A DNA stretch of 64,000 nt from Caldicellulosiruptor saccharolyticus DSM 8903 (lineage in GTDB: Bacteria; Bacillota; Thermoanaerobacteria; Caldicellulosiruptorales; Caldicellulosiruptoraceae). The stretch lies in contig NC_009437.1 in the NCBI RefSeq assembly GCF_000016545.1, forward strand, positions 971,501 to 1,035,500. Reading direction: 5' to 3'. This document shows positions 9,403-18,722 of this stretch, piece by piece. The stretch's first letter is position 1, and each line of letters begins with the position of its first letter. The notes beneath the pieces were generated by a model. That model ran no database searches and was not told where the DNA came from. It saw only the letters and a program-made list of their open reading frames with translations. Made by a program: the position numbers and the translations under genes.

Positions 9403-9412
9403 TTTGAATAAA

Positions 9413-9450
9413 GATGAAATAATTTTTCATCATAATGAAAAAATATTTCA
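9413..9450. promoter_or_regulatory. paired operator-like palindromes TGAAA-N5-TTTCA
   Basis: Two perfect inverted repeats with the same core: GATGAAA-TAATT-TTTCATC (9413-9431) and TGAAA-AAATA-TTTCA (9436-9450). Their centres are 21 bp apart, two helical turns, and both lie just downstream of the predicted start site, the usual place for a repressor. The DeoR-family protein at 14823 is the nearest candidate, but the binding protein is not shown by the sequence. Confidence 0.6.
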
Positions 9451-9492
9451 AATAATGTGTTACCAACTAACAATTTTCCGGAGGGTTTCAAA

Positions 9493-10875
9493 ATGGCAAC
9501 ACCTGTAATTATGCCAAAACAAGGGCAAACTGTAGAAAGTTGTATTATAACAAAATGGCACAAGAAAAAGGGAGAAAAGGTAGAAGTAGGTGACCTTTTG
9601 TTCTCATATGAGACGGACAAAGCAAGTTTTGATGAAGAGGCAAAGGTAAGTGGAATACTTTTGGACATTTTTTTTGAAGAAGGTGAAGAGGTACCTGTTT
9701 TGACAAATGTAGCTGTTATTGGTCAGGAAAATGAGTCCGCAGATATATTCAATCCTAAAAAAGGAACTGACGCTACGATATCTGCTGAAAGCCCTGGGAT
9801 AGTAAACGAGGTCAAAAAGGGAGAAACCGTCTCTCAAGACAGGATAGAACCAAAACAAGTTTTGCAGTCTTCTGATAAAATAAGGATTTCACCAAGAGCT
9901 AAGAAATTGGCGGAAAAGCTAAATGTTGACTTTAGATTTGCAACTCCCTCGGGACCTGAAGGAAGAATAATTGAAAGGGATATTTTGGAGCTTTTTAACT
10001 CTGGATATGTATTTACCTCTGCAGCTAAGACTGAGGCAAAAGAGATTGGAAATTTAAAAGATTTAGAGCCAAGCGGAATTGGTGGGAGAATTACAATATC
10101 TGACATTGAAAAAGCAAAAGAGAGCTTTAAGATACAAAAAAGTGATATTGAGATTTCAGCGCAAATTATTAAAGATGAAACAGAATATGAAGAAGCTCCT
10201 CTTTCTAATATCAGAAAGACTATTGCAAAAGCGATGTACCTTTCACTTACAACAACGGCCCAGCTCACTTTGCACACCTCCTTTGATGCAAGCAATATTC
10301 TTGAGTTTAGGAAAAGGGTTAAGGAAAATAGGGAAAAGCTTGGTCTTGAAGATATTACTATAAACGACATCATACTTTTTGCAGTCTCAAGAGTACTTCC
10401 AAAGCATAAAGCATTAAATGCACATTTTCTGGACGACAAGATGAGATATTTCAAAAATGTTCATTTAGGATTTGCTGTGGACACTGAAAGAGGTCTGATG
10501 GTTCCAACAATCTTTAATAGTAATAAAAAATCTCTAAATCAGATATCCAAGGAAGCAAAAGAACTTATTCAGCTTTGCAGAAAGGGTACCATAAATCCAG
10601 ACCTTTTAAAAGGTGCAACATTTACTGTCACAAACTTAGGAAGCTTTGGAATAGAAGGTTTTACCCCAGTACTAAATCCACCTCAGACGGGAATCCTTGG
10701 TGTTAATACAATAGTGATGCGTGCAAAAGAACAAAATGGACAGATTACTTACTATCCTGCGATAGGACTTTCTTTGACATTTGACCACAGGGCACTTGAC
10801 GGTGCTGATGCAGCAAGGTTTTTACAGGATTTAAAAAAGTGGCTTGAGAATTTTGAGCTTTTGTTGGCACTTTAG
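9493..10875 (+). CDS. 2-oxoacid dehydrogenase complex E2, dihydrolipoamide acyltransferase
   Basis: A 460-residue E2. Order: lipoyl domain 1-75 with Lys43 in TDKAS as lipoylation site; a long charged linker; a peripheral-subunit-binding domain at about 135-170 (ISPRAKKLAEKLNV, then PSGPEGRI); a second, shorter binding-domain-like piece near 180-205 (EPSGIGGRITISDIEKAK); and the acyltransferase domain from about 235 with His432 and Asp436 in HRALDGAD. The ATG at 9493 follows CCGGAGGG; an in-frame start at 9457 has no site. It is followed by E3 and a fused E1, so the full complex is encoded. The acyl group carried (acetyl or another) cannot be deduced; acetoin, pyruvate or a branched oxoacid are all possible. 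Confidence 0.92.
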   Translation: MATPVIMPKQGQTVESCIITKWHKKKGEKVEVGDLLFSYETDKASFDEEAKVSGILLDIFFEEGEEVPVLTNVAVIGQENESADIFNPKKGTDATISAESPGIVNEVKKGETVSQDRIEPKQVLQSSDKIRISPRAKKLAEKLNVDFRFATPSGPEGRIIERDILELFNSGYVFTSAAKTEAKEIGNLKDLEPSGIGGRITISDIEKAKESFKIQKSDIEISAQIIKDETEYEEAPLSNIRKTIAKAMYLSLTTTAQLTLHTSFDASNILEFRKRVKENREKLGLEDITINDIILFAVSRVLPKHKALNAHFLDDKMRYFKNVHLGFAVDTERGLMVPTIFNSNKKSLNQISKEAKELIQLCRKGTINPDLLKGATFTVTNLGSFGIEGFTPVLNPPQTGILGVNTIVMRAKEQNGQITYYPAIGLSLTFDHRALDGADAARFLQDLKKWLENFELLLAL

Positions 10876-10920
10876 ATTAAAAAGCATAAGTAAGTTGTAA
10901 AAAAAGAGGGTGATCATAAA

Positions 10921-12285
10921 TTGAAATATGATTTAATCATAATAGGTGGGGGACCAGCAGGGTATCTGGCTGGTGAGCGGGCAGGAAAAAATGGGCTTAA
11001 AACACTTCTTATTGAAAAGAGATTTTTAGGTGGTGTTTGCTTGAACGAAGGATGCATTCCTTCAAAGGTTTTGTTGTACTCTGCAAAGGTGTATGAAAAT
11101 GCGAAACACGGTCAAAAGTACGGTGTTGAAGTAGAGTCAATTAAACTTAATCACAAGATGGTACTTGAGAGAAAAAACAAGGTGATAAAAACACTTGTGA
11201 CAGGAATAAAAAGTAAACTTAGAAAGAACAATGTAGAAGTTGTAGATGGGTTTGCTGAGATTCTTGGAAGGAGCAAAGATGGATATGTTGTTAAGGTGAA
11301 CAAAAATGAATATATTGGAGACAGGCTTCTTATCGCAACAGGGTCCTTTCCGTTTGTGCCACCAATCAGCGGCATAAAAGAAGGACTTGAAAAGGGGTAT
11401 GTTTTAACAAATAGAGAGATATTGGAGTTAGATGTCATCCCAACATCGCTTGTTGTAATTGGTGGTGGAATTGTTGGGCTTGAGATGGCTTCATATTTCA
11501 ATTCTGCAGGCTCAAAAGTAACAGTAATTGAGATGCTTGACCACATTGGCGGGAATATGGACAGAGAGATTTCAGATATTTTGTTAAATACTTACAAGAA
11601 AAAAGGAATTGAGTTTGAACTTTCATCAAAGGTAATTGAGATAAAAGATGGTAAAGTAGTCTACGAAAAGGACGGTAAGCTTATTGAGAACTCGGCAGAA
11701 AAAGTGCTTTTAAGTAGTGGAAGAAGACCAAATGTTGAAGGTTTTGGGCTTGAGAATATAGGTGTTGAGGTAGAAAAAGGCAGTATCAAGACAGATGAAA
11801 GGCTTAAGACAAATGTACCAGAGGTTTATGCAGCAGGTGATGTCAATGGAAAGCTTATGCTTGCTCACACAGCATATAGAGAGGCAGAAGTATGTATTAA
11901 CAATATAATTGGCAAAAGAGATTTGATGCGCTATGAAGCTATTCCCTCTGTTGTATACACAAATCCTGAAGTTGCATGGGTTGGTGAGACGGAAGAGTCA
12001 GTTTCTCAAAAAGGGTTAGATTATGAGATTGTCAAACTTCCTATGCTATACAGTGGAAGATTTGTTGCTGAGAATGATGGCTTTGATGGGCTTTGTAAAA
12101 TCTTGATAGATAAGAAGAAAAAGACAATTTTAGGCTGTCATATGATTGGAAACTATTCCTCAGAGATTATATATGGTGTTGCTTTGATGATAGAAGCTCA
12201 GATGAGAGTTGATGATATAAAAGAACTTGTTTTTCCACATCCAACAGTCAGTGAGATTATAAGAGAAGTTATATTTGAGCTTTAA
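10921..12285 (+). CDS. lpdA: dihydrolipoyl dehydrogenase (E3)
   Basis: A 454-residue FAD flavoprotein that re-oxidises the E2 lipoyl group and passes electrons to NAD. Visible are the FAD motif GGGPAGY (9-15), the redox pair Cys40 and Cys45 in GGVCLNEGCIPS, a second nucleotide motif GGGIVGLEMA, the AAGDVNG FAD site and the C-terminal HPTVSE with the active-site histidine. The start is TTG at 10921 after AGAGGGTGAT; no better ATG lies close by. It sits between E2 and E1 in one run, with 45 nt after E2 and 28 nt before E1, so it belongs to this complex. Confidence 0.95.
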   Translation: MKYDLIIIGGGPAGYLAGERAGKNGLKTLLIEKRFLGGVCLNEGCIPSKVLLYSAKVYENAKHGQKYGVEVESIKLNHKMVLERKNKVIKTLVTGIKSKLRKNNVEVVDGFAEILGRSKDGYVVKVNKNEYIGDRLLIATGSFPFVPPISGIKEGLEKGYVLTNREILELDVIPTSLVVIGGGIVGLEMASYFNSAGSKVTVIEMLDHIGGNMDREISDILLNTYKKKGIEFELSSKVIEIKDGKVVYEKDGKLIENSAEKVLLSSGRRPNVEGFGLENIGVEVEKGSIKTDERLKTNVPEVYAAGDVNGKLMLAHTAYREAEVCINNIIGKRDLMRYEAIPSVVYTNPEVAWVGETEESVSQKGLDYEIVKLPMLYSGRFVAENDGFDGLCKILIDKKKKTILGCHMIGNYSSEIIYGVALMIEAQMRVDDIKELVFPHPTVSEIIREVIFEL

Positions 12286-12313
12286 ATATTTTGTAGAGGA
12301 GGTAGTTTAAAAA

Positions 12314-14785
12314 ATGCCAAAGTCACAGTTTATTGACCCAAATGAGGTCAGGAAAAGTGGTTGGATAAAATTTTATGATATTCCAGTAAATCAATACAAC
12401 AAAACTCTTGAAGAGGAAAGACAGAACTTTTCAGATGAAGACCTTTTACGAATCTATCGCGATATGCTCATCATTCGTGAATTTGAGACAATGCTTTCAT
12501 TAATAAAAACAAGAGGTGAATACAATGGTATAAAATACGACTATCCAGGACCTGCCCATCTTTCAATTGGTCAAGAAGCGGCAGCAGTTGGTCAAGCGTT
12601 TATTTTGGACAAGAACGACTTTATATTTGGGTCTCATAGAAGCCATGGCGAGGTAATAGCAAAGGGACTTTCAGCAATTGAGAAGCTCAGTGAAGATGAG
12701 TTAATTAGTATTATGGAAAGCTATTTTGATGGTGCAATTTTGAAAGTTGTTGAAGGAAAGCAAAAAGAAAAGGGCAATGTCAAAGAACTTGCAATTGACT
12801 TTTTCTTATATGGAGTACTTGCAGAGATTTTCGGAAGGGAGACAGGTTTTCAAAAAGGCTTGGGTGGGTCAATGCATGTGTTCTTCCCACCGTTTGGAAT
12901 TTATCCAAACAACGCAATAGTTGGTGGATCTGCGGACATAGCAGTTGGTGCAGCACTTTATAAGAAGATAAACCGCAAAAAAGGAATAGTTATAGTAAAC
13001 ATCGGAGATGGAGCAATGGGTTGTGGACCTGTATGGGAGGCTATGTGTCTTGCTACAATGGACCAGTACAAAAAGTTGTGGGAAGGAGAGTACAGAGGAG
13101 GGCTTCCCATTATATTCAATTTCATGAACAATCAGTATGCAATGGGTGGACAGACACGCGGTGAGACAATGGGCTATGACATGCTTGCAAGAGTTGGAGC
13201 AGGTGTGAATCCTGAGCAGATGCATGCAGAAAGAGTTGATGGCTACAATCCTTTAGCTGTAATTGATGCAATGAAGAGAAAGAAATATTTACTTGAACAA
13301 AAACAAGGTCCAGTATTATTAGATGTTGTAACTTATAGACTTACAGGTCACTCACCTTCAGACTCATCAACATACAGGACAAAAGAAGAGCTTGAGGCAT
13401 GGGCTTCCCAGGACCCACTTGTAACTTTCAAAGATGAGTTAATTAGGGTAGGGGTTGCAACAGAGGACAAAATCAATGAAATACAGCAAAATGTAAAGGA
13501 GCTTATAACTAAGATATGCGCTTTGGCTGTTGATGAAAATATTTCACCGAGAATAGATTTAATTAAAAACCCAGATGGAATTGCTCAGTATATGTTTTCA
13601 AATCAGAAAATTGAGAAAATGGACGAAAGAGAGCCTGAGGTGTTAATCCCAAAAGAAGAAAATCCACGCGTAAAGCAGATAAAAAACAAGATAAGGGTTG
13701 GCATAGTAGATGGAAAACCTGTTCCAAAGGCAAAGGTATTTAACCTAAGGGACGCTATATTTGAAGCTTTAATTGACAAGTTTTATACAGACCCAACACT
13801 AATTTCATATGGTGAAGATTTGAGAGACTGGGGCGGTGCGTTTGCAGTTTACAGGGGTCTTACAGAGTCCTTACCATATCACAGACTATTTAATACATCC
13901 ATATCGGAGGGGGCAATTGTAGGATCAGCTGTTGGGTATGGAATGTGTGGTGGCAGAGTTGTTGTTGAGATAATGTACTGTGACTTTATAGGAAGAGCAG
14001 GGGATGAGATTTTCAATCAGCTTGCAAAATGGCAGGCAATGAGTGCAGGTACGCTTAAGATGCCTGTTGTTGTAAGAGTTTCGGTTGGCTCTAAATATGG
14101 TGCACAGCATTCACAAGACTGGAGCTCAATTGTCTCTCACATACCCGGTCTAAAAGTTGTATTTCCTGCAACCCCATATGATGCAAAGGGCTTGATGAAC
14201 GCTGCACTCAGCGGTACAGACCCTGTTATATTCTTTGAGAGCCAGCGACTTTATGACATTGGCGAGCTTTTCCACAAAGATGGTGTACCAGAAGGGTATT
14301 ATGAAGTACCAATTGGGGAGCCTGATATTAAAAAGGAAGGAAAGGATATTACGATATTGACAGTTGGTGCTACCTTGTACAGAGCATTAGATGCGGCAAA
14401 GATTTTAGAAGAAAAGTATGGAGTAAGTTGTGAGATAATTGATGCAAGGTCGCTTGTGCCATTTAACTATGAAAAAGTAATAGAGTCTGTTAAAAAGACA
14501 GGTAAAATCCTTCTTGTAAGTGATGCATGTGCAAGAGTGTCAATTCTTAAAGATATGGCTGCTACAATTGCTGACCTTGCCTTTGACTATTTAGATGCAC
14601 CACCAGTTGTTGTTGGTTCCAAAAATTGGATTGTACCTGCATATGAATTTGAAAACTATTTCTTCCCGCAAACTGATTGGATAATTGACGCTATACATGA
14701 AAGGATTATGCCACTAAAAGGACATGTTGTTAAAAACAACTTTACAACCAATGAGATTTTGAGAATAAACAAACTTGGTATATGA
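12314..14785 (+). CDS. fused alpha/beta E1 subunit of a 2-oxoacid dehydrogenase complex
   Basis: A single 823-residue chain joins the E1 alpha part (about 40-440) and the E1 beta part (about 480-815), which most bacteria with this type encode as two proteins. The thiamine diphosphate motif starts at GDGAMG (231-236) and runs to a downstream Asn in 'FMNNQY'. The beta half has '[12 protein letters not shown]' and the lipoyl-site 'AQHSQDW'. About 45 residues (roughly 119-166) are inserted between HGEVIAKG and EIFGRETG compared with ordinary E1 alpha. The substrate is not known; the family covers pyruvate, acetoin and branched oxoacids. GAGGAGGTAG precedes the ATG. It follows E3 closely, and the end overlaps a long frame of the DeoR gene, whose real start lies 37 nt on. 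Confidence 0.88.
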   Translation: MPKSQFIDPNEVRKSGWIKFYDIPVNQYNKTLEEERQNFSDEDLLRIYRDMLIIREFETMLSLIKTRGEYNGIKYDYPGPAHLSIGQEAAAVGQAFILDKNDFIFGSHRSHGEVIAKGLSAIEKLSEDELISIMESYFDGAILKVVEGKQKEKGNVKELAIDFFLYGVLAEIFGRETGFQKGLGGSMHVFFPPFGIYPNNAIVGGSADIAVGAALYKKINRKKGIVIVNIGDGAMGCGPVWEAMCLATMDQYKKLWEGEYRGGLPIIFNFMNNQYAMGGQTRGETMGYDMLARVGAGVNPEQMHAERVDGYNPLAVIDAMKRKKYLLEQKQGPVLLDVVTYRLTGHSPSDSSTYRTKEELEAWASQDPLVTFKDELIRVGVATEDKINEIQQNVKELITKICALAVDENISPRIDLIKNPDGIAQYMFSNQKIEKMDEREPEVLIPKEENPRVKQIKNKIRVGIVDGKPVPKAKVFNLRDAIFEALIDKFYTDPTLISYGEDLRDWGGAFAVYRGLTESLPYHRLFNTSISEGAIVGSAVGYGMCGGRVVVEIMYCDFIGRAGDEIFNQLAKWQAMSAGTLKMPVVVRVSVGSKYGAQHSQDWSSIVSHIPGLKVVFPATPYDAKGLMNAALSGTDPVIFFESQRLYDIGELFHKDGVPEGYYEVPIGEPDIKKEGKDITILTVGATLYRALDAAKILEEKYGVSCEIIDARSLVPFNYEKVIESVKKTGKILLVSDACARVSILKDMAATIADLAFDYLDAPPVVVGSKNWIVPAYEFENYFFPQTDWIIDAIHERIMPLKGHVVKNNFTTNEILRINKLGI

Positions 14786-14822
14786 TTTAATATATAAGGA
14801 AAGAACATTGGAGAGTGATTTT

Positions 14823-15593
14823 GTGAATAGTTTAAGAAGGGAAAGAATTTTAAATATCTTAGAACAAAAAGGAGAGATTCAACTTCAAGAGTTAAAAGAG
14901 TTCTTCCCAGATGTGTCTCTTATGACTCTGCGTCGTGACCTTATAACACTTGAAAAGGAAGGCCATTTGATAAGGACACATGGTGGTGCTGTCAGCACAA
15001 AGAGGCTATGGCAAATCAGTGGGCAAGAAGATGAGTATTCTAAAAGAGCTGCAGAAAACATAGATGCAAAGATGAAAATAGCCACTTTTGCAAAAAGGCT
15101 TGTTGAAAAGAACCGGTCTATATACTTTGATGCAGGCAGTACCATTATGTGTCTTGCAAAAATTATTGATGATGACAGCTTTACTATTATTACGAGTGGG
15201 CTTAACATTGCACTTGAACTTGTTAAAAAGAGAAATATTTCTGTTGTAATGCTTGGTGGAATTGTCAACTCAAACACTTTGTCTGTCTCTGGACCAAATG
15301 CTGTATTTTCTCTTGACAGTATAAACATTGACATTGCCTTTATGAGTGCCTCTGGATTTTCAGTTGACAGTGGTTTCAGTGTTGCAAATATCTATGAGGG
15401 AGAACTCAAAAGAAGAATTTTAGAGCGGTCGAATAAGGTTGTTATGCTGATGGATTTATCTAAAGTTGGCAGGAACATGCCATTTACGTATGCAAAGCTT
15501 GATGATATTGACGTTTGGGTATGTGAAAAAAGACCCTCAAAAGAAATTGAAGAGGCAGCAATTAAAAAAGGGGTAACAATTGTATGTGAATAA
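14823..15593 (+). CDS. DeoR-family transcriptional regulator
   Basis: A 256-residue DeoR-type regulator. The N-terminal winged helix (about 1-58) has RRERILNILEQKG and the recognition segment SLMTLRRDLITLEKEG followed by RTHGGAV, the DeoR signature. The C-terminal domain is the ribose-5-phosphate-isomerase-like sugar-phosphate sensor (FDAGSTIMCLAK, then TSGLNIALEL). GTG at 14823 is chosen because GGAG lies 9 nt before it; an earlier in-frame TTG at 14775 would overlap E1 without a site. Proteins of this family usually repress sugar catabolic genes and are released by a phosphorylated intermediate. It lies between E1 and rhaA and is the natural candidate for the paired palindromes at 9413-9450. 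Confidence 0.88.
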   Translation: MNSLRRERILNILEQKGEIQLQELKEFFPDVSLMTLRRDLITLEKEGHLIRTHGGAVSTKRLWQISGQEDEYSKRAAENIDAKMKIATFAKRLVEKNRSIYFDAGSTIMCLAKIIDDDSFTIITSGLNIALELVKKRNISVVMLGGIVNSNTLSVSGPNAVFSLDSINIDIAFMSASGFSVDSGFSVANIYEGELKRRILERSNKVVMLMDLSKVGRNMPFTYAKLDDIDVWVCEKRPSKEIEEAAIKKGVTIVCE

Positions 15594-15619
15594 GAAAAAA
15601 AGGGGGATAGTCGTTAACT

Positions 15620-16900
15620 ATGGTTTTTGATGGTGAGAAAATTTTGCCGGAGTATGAGAGGGCAAAAGAGGCTTATGCCCAGTTTGGAGTTGACACAGAT
15701 GGAGTTTTGGAAAAGATGAAAAATATAAAAATCTCTTTGCACTGCTGGCAGGGAGATGATGTGACAGGATTTGAAGAGGCAACAAAAGGAATGGGCGGTG
15801 GCGGAATCTTAGCAACAGGAAATTACTTTGGCAAAGCACGAAATGGAGATGAACTTCGGCAGGACTTAGAGTTTGCAATGAGTTTGATTCCTGGCAAACA
15901 CAAGGTAAACCTTCATGCTATCTATGCTGAGACGAATGGCAAAAAGGTAGACAGAGACCAGCTTTCAGTGGAACACTTTGAAAAGTGGATAAACTGGGCA
16001 AAAGAAAAGGGCATCGGACTTGACTTTAATCCTACCTTTTTTGCCCATCCAAAGGCATCCTCAGGGTATACTCTGTCAAGTAAAGATGAAAGTATTAGAA
16101 AATTCTGGGTACAGCATGCTATTAAGTCACGTGAGATTGCATCAGTTATGGGCAAAGAAACAGGTCAGCCTTGCATTAATAATATTTGGATACCCGATGG
16201 TTCTAAAGACTTTCCAGTACAAAGGTATGAGCACAGAAAAATCTTAAAAGAGTCACTTGATGAGATATTTGATGCAAAGGTTGACAAACAATATCTCATT
16301 GACTCTGTTGAAAGTAAGTTATTTGGCATAGGTTCAGAAGCTTATGTGGTTGGATCGCATGAGTTTTACATGGGTTATGTATTTACAAGCAAACACGATA
16401 TAGCAATTTGCTTTGACCTTGGACACTTCCACCCAACAGAAACCATTTCAGACAAGATTTCAGCTGTGTTGGCATATTCAAAGAAGATACTTTTGCATCT
16501 CAGCCGTGGTATGCGTTGGGACAGTGACCATGTTGTAATTTTGAATGACGAAGTTTTGTCTGTTGCACAAGAAGTAAAAAGAACCAATGGATTTGAGAAA
16601 GTTTATTTTGCTTTGGACTTCTTTGATGCGAGCATAAACCGAATAACTGCATGGGTAACAGGAGCAAGGGCTGCCTTGAAAGCAATTCTTTTTGCACTCT
16701 TGGAGCCAACACATCTTTTGATTGAGACTGAAAATGAAGGGAATTTTGGGATGCGACTTGCACTTTTAGAGGAATTCAAAACCTTACCATTTAGTGCTGT
16801 GTGGAATAAATACTGCTACGACAGTGGTGTTCCAGTGGGAAGCACATGGCTTGAAAAGGTGAAAGAATATGAAGAGAAGGTTTTGAAAAATAGGGTGTAA
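15620..16900 (+). CDS. rhaA: L-rhamnose isomerase
   Basis: A 426-residue TIM-barrel isomerase converting L-rhamnose to L-rhamnulose. Similarity to characterised RhaA is strong throughout: 'SLHCWQGDDVTGFE', 'GGGILATGNYFGKARN', 'NLHAIYAE', 'GLDFNPTFFAHP', 'NIWIPDG', 'ESKLFGIGSEAYVVGSHEFY', 'DLGHFHPTE' and 'ALDFFDASINRI'; these hold the metal-binding Glu, Asp and His residues. Length matches the family. AGGGGGATAG lies upstream with rather long spacing to the ATG. It is the last gene of the plus-strand unit and is followed by a terminator. No rhamnulose kinase or rhamnose transporter is found in the window. Confidence 0.93.
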   Translation: MVFDGEKILPEYERAKEAYAQFGVDTDGVLEKMKNIKISLHCWQGDDVTGFEEATKGMGGGGILATGNYFGKARNGDELRQDLEFAMSLIPGKHKVNLHAIYAETNGKKVDRDQLSVEHFEKWINWAKEKGIGLDFNPTFFAHPKASSGYTLSSKDESIRKFWVQHAIKSREIASVMGKETGQPCINNIWIPDGSKDFPVQRYEHRKILKESLDEIFDAKVDKQYLIDSVESKLFGIGSEAYVVGSHEFYMGYVFTSKHDIAICFDLGHFHPTETISDKISAVLAYSKKILLHLSRGMRWDSDHVVILNDEVLSVAQEVKRTNGFEKVYFALDFFDASINRITAWVTGARAALKAILFALLEPTHLLIETENEGNFGMRLALLEEFKTLPFSAVWNKYCYDSGVPVGSTWLEKVKEYEEKVLKNRV

Positions 16901-16906
16901 TAGGTA

Positions 16907-16960
16907 CAAAAAGGGGCTGCAGTGTTTCACACTTTTAAATGATTATGGCAGCCCCTTCCT
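16907..16960. terminator. terminator between convergent rhaA and the minus-strand isomerase
   Basis: The stem AAGGGGCTGC / GCAGCCCCTT (16911-16920 with 16948-16957) lies between two convergent genes. Its core is nearly the same as that of the terminator at 1261-1304. Confidence 0.75.
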
Positions 16961-16970
16961 GATTTTCATG

Positions 16971-18455
16971 TTATTTAAATGGATTTTCATCTTTATAAAG
17001 CATATAAGCTGGCTGGTTGAATGAAATGTCATCAACACCGAGCATCTTCATTGCATCAAATAGGATTTTTCCTGCGTGTTTAAATGCAACAGCTGTATGA
17101 TGCGGGAACCTCTTGGCAATAAGTACATATCTATAGAATCTTCCCATCTCTTTTATTGCAAATACACCAATTCCACCAAACGAACGTGGGTCAACGTCTA
17201 TTACCTCACCTTCAGCCACGTATGACCTCAAGATACAATCAGCTGTTGACTGAAGTCTGAATATTGTTATCTCACCAGGCTTTATTGCACCTTCGAGCGT
17301 ACCACGTGTTATATCTGGTTCTTTATTTGGCTCTAAGAGTCTGTGCATAATGAGCTGGTATCTCATTTCAGCATATTTCATATGACAAATAGGTGTGTTT
17401 CCACAGTGGAAGCCCATAAAAAGGTCAGTGAGCTTGTAATCCTTGAACTTTTCCTTGTTTGCCTCATACATATCTTTCGGAACGGTATTATTGATATCAA
17501 GAATTGTTGCAGGAATTTGTGTTGCAAGTGTTACGATGTATTCACTAAGTGCTCCGTATATATCAACCTCACATGCAACTGGAATACCCCTTGATGCAAG
17601 CCTTGCGTTTACGTAACATGGAACAAATCCAAACTGTGTCTGGAACGCTGGCCAGCACTTATTAGCAAATATTGCAAACTGGCAACTACCGCGATATTTT
17701 TCATACCAGTCCATTAATGTTAGCTCATATTGAGCAAGCTTTGGCAAAATTCCTGGATGTTTGTTTCCTGTGCCGAGTTCTTCTTCCATTTGTTTTACAA
17801 TCTCAGGTATACGCGGGTCATCTTTGTGCTTGTTGAAAGATTCAAACAGGTCAAGCTCAGAGTTTTCCATAATTTCTATGCCAAGGTCATAAAGTGGCTT
17901 GATTGGTGCATTGCAAGCCAAAAAGTCTTGTGGCCGTGGTCCAAAACTGAAGATTTTAAGATTCTTTACTCCTATTACAACCCTTGCAACATCAACAAAG
18001 TGCGCTATCATATCCGAAACCTCTTCAGCATCGCCAACAGGGTACTCAGGAATGTAAGGATTGAGCTTCCTCAGGCCAATATTGTAAGATGCGTTTAACA
18101 TGCCACAGTATGCATCGCCACGACCGTCAATGAGGTTTTCTTGTGTCTCTTCAGCTGCCGCAACAAACATTGAAGGACCGCCAAACTTTTGTGCAAGCAT
18201 TGTCTCAGGTCCTTCAGGGCCAAAGTTGCCAAGATATACAACAAGTGCATTAACACCTGCTGATTTTAGCTCATCCAGGGCTTTTAAAACGTCATTCTCA
18301 TTTTCGACAGTTGTCTTTGCTTCAAAGATGTCGATACCTTTTTTTCTGCATGCCTCAACTACTTTCTGCCTTCTCTTTTCACTAAGAGAGATAGGGAAAC
18401 AGTCCCTGCTAACAGCAACTATTCCTACCTTTACTTTGGGTATGTTTTGTAGCAT
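16971..18455 (-). CDS. L-fucose/L-arabinose isomerase family protein
   Basis: A 494-residue protein of the L-fucose/L-arabinose isomerase superfamily, which interconverts aldoses and ketoses with a manganese site. Visible are the N-terminal Rossmann-like segment (KVGIVAVSRDC) and 'ALVVYLGNFGPEGPE', 'CEVDIYGALSEYIV' and 'GFHCGNTP' in the C-terminal domains. The exact sugar is not clear: it does not read like E. coli FucI or AraA end to end. AGGAGGGA lies 12 nt before the ATG, somewhat long. It is transcribed alone, towards rhaA, with its own promoter. It may widen the module to fucose or another 6-deoxy sugar. Confidence 0.8.
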   Translation of the reverse strand: MLQNIPKVKVGIVAVSRDCFPISLSEKRRQKVVEACRKKGIDIFEAKTTVENENDVLKALDELKSAGVNALVVYLGNFGPEGPETMLAQKFGGPSMFVAAAEETQENLIDGRGDAYCGMLNASYNIGLRKLNPYIPEYPVGDAEEVSDMIAHFVDVARVVIGVKNLKIFSFGPRPQDFLACNAPIKPLYDLGIEIMENSELDLFESFNKHKDDPRIPEIVKQMEEELGTGNKHPGILPKLAQYELTLMDWYEKYRGSCQFAIFANKCWPAFQTQFGFVPCYVNARLASRGIPVACEVDIYGALSEYIVTLATQIPATILDINNTVPKDMYEANKEKFKDYKLTDLFMGFHCGNTPICHMKYAEMRYQLIMHRLLEPNKEPDITRGTLEGAIKPGEITIFRLQSTADCILRSYVAEGEVIDVDPRSFGGIGVFAIKEMGRFYRYVLIAKRFPHHTAVAFKHAGKILFDAMKMLGVDDISFNQPAYMLYKDENPFK

Positions 18456-18508
18456 ATTGAAAAAATCCCTCCTAACATTTCATTAAGTTTTTATGTTTTG
18501 TTATAATA

Positions 18509-18537
18509 ATTATATAACTTTGGGCTTGTGCATACAA
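18509..18537 (-). promoter_or_regulatory. promoter of the fucose-isomerase-like gene
   Basis: On the minus strand: TTGTAT (18537-18532), 17-bp spacer, TATAAT (18514-18509), about 55 nt before the start codon. Confidence 0.55.
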
Positions 18538-18722
18538 TAAATTATTCCCACAAAATACCATATCATTGTAAGAAAATTGTTCACGTACAAGTGCGGGAAA
18601 AAATCTTTTCAATCTACTTTTAAAATAGAAACTTTTATGCTACAATATCATAGTTAAAGTATAACCTTTTTAAGATTGACAAAAATTTTAATTCAAAATA
18701 AATCTTTTGAGGGAGGATTCAA

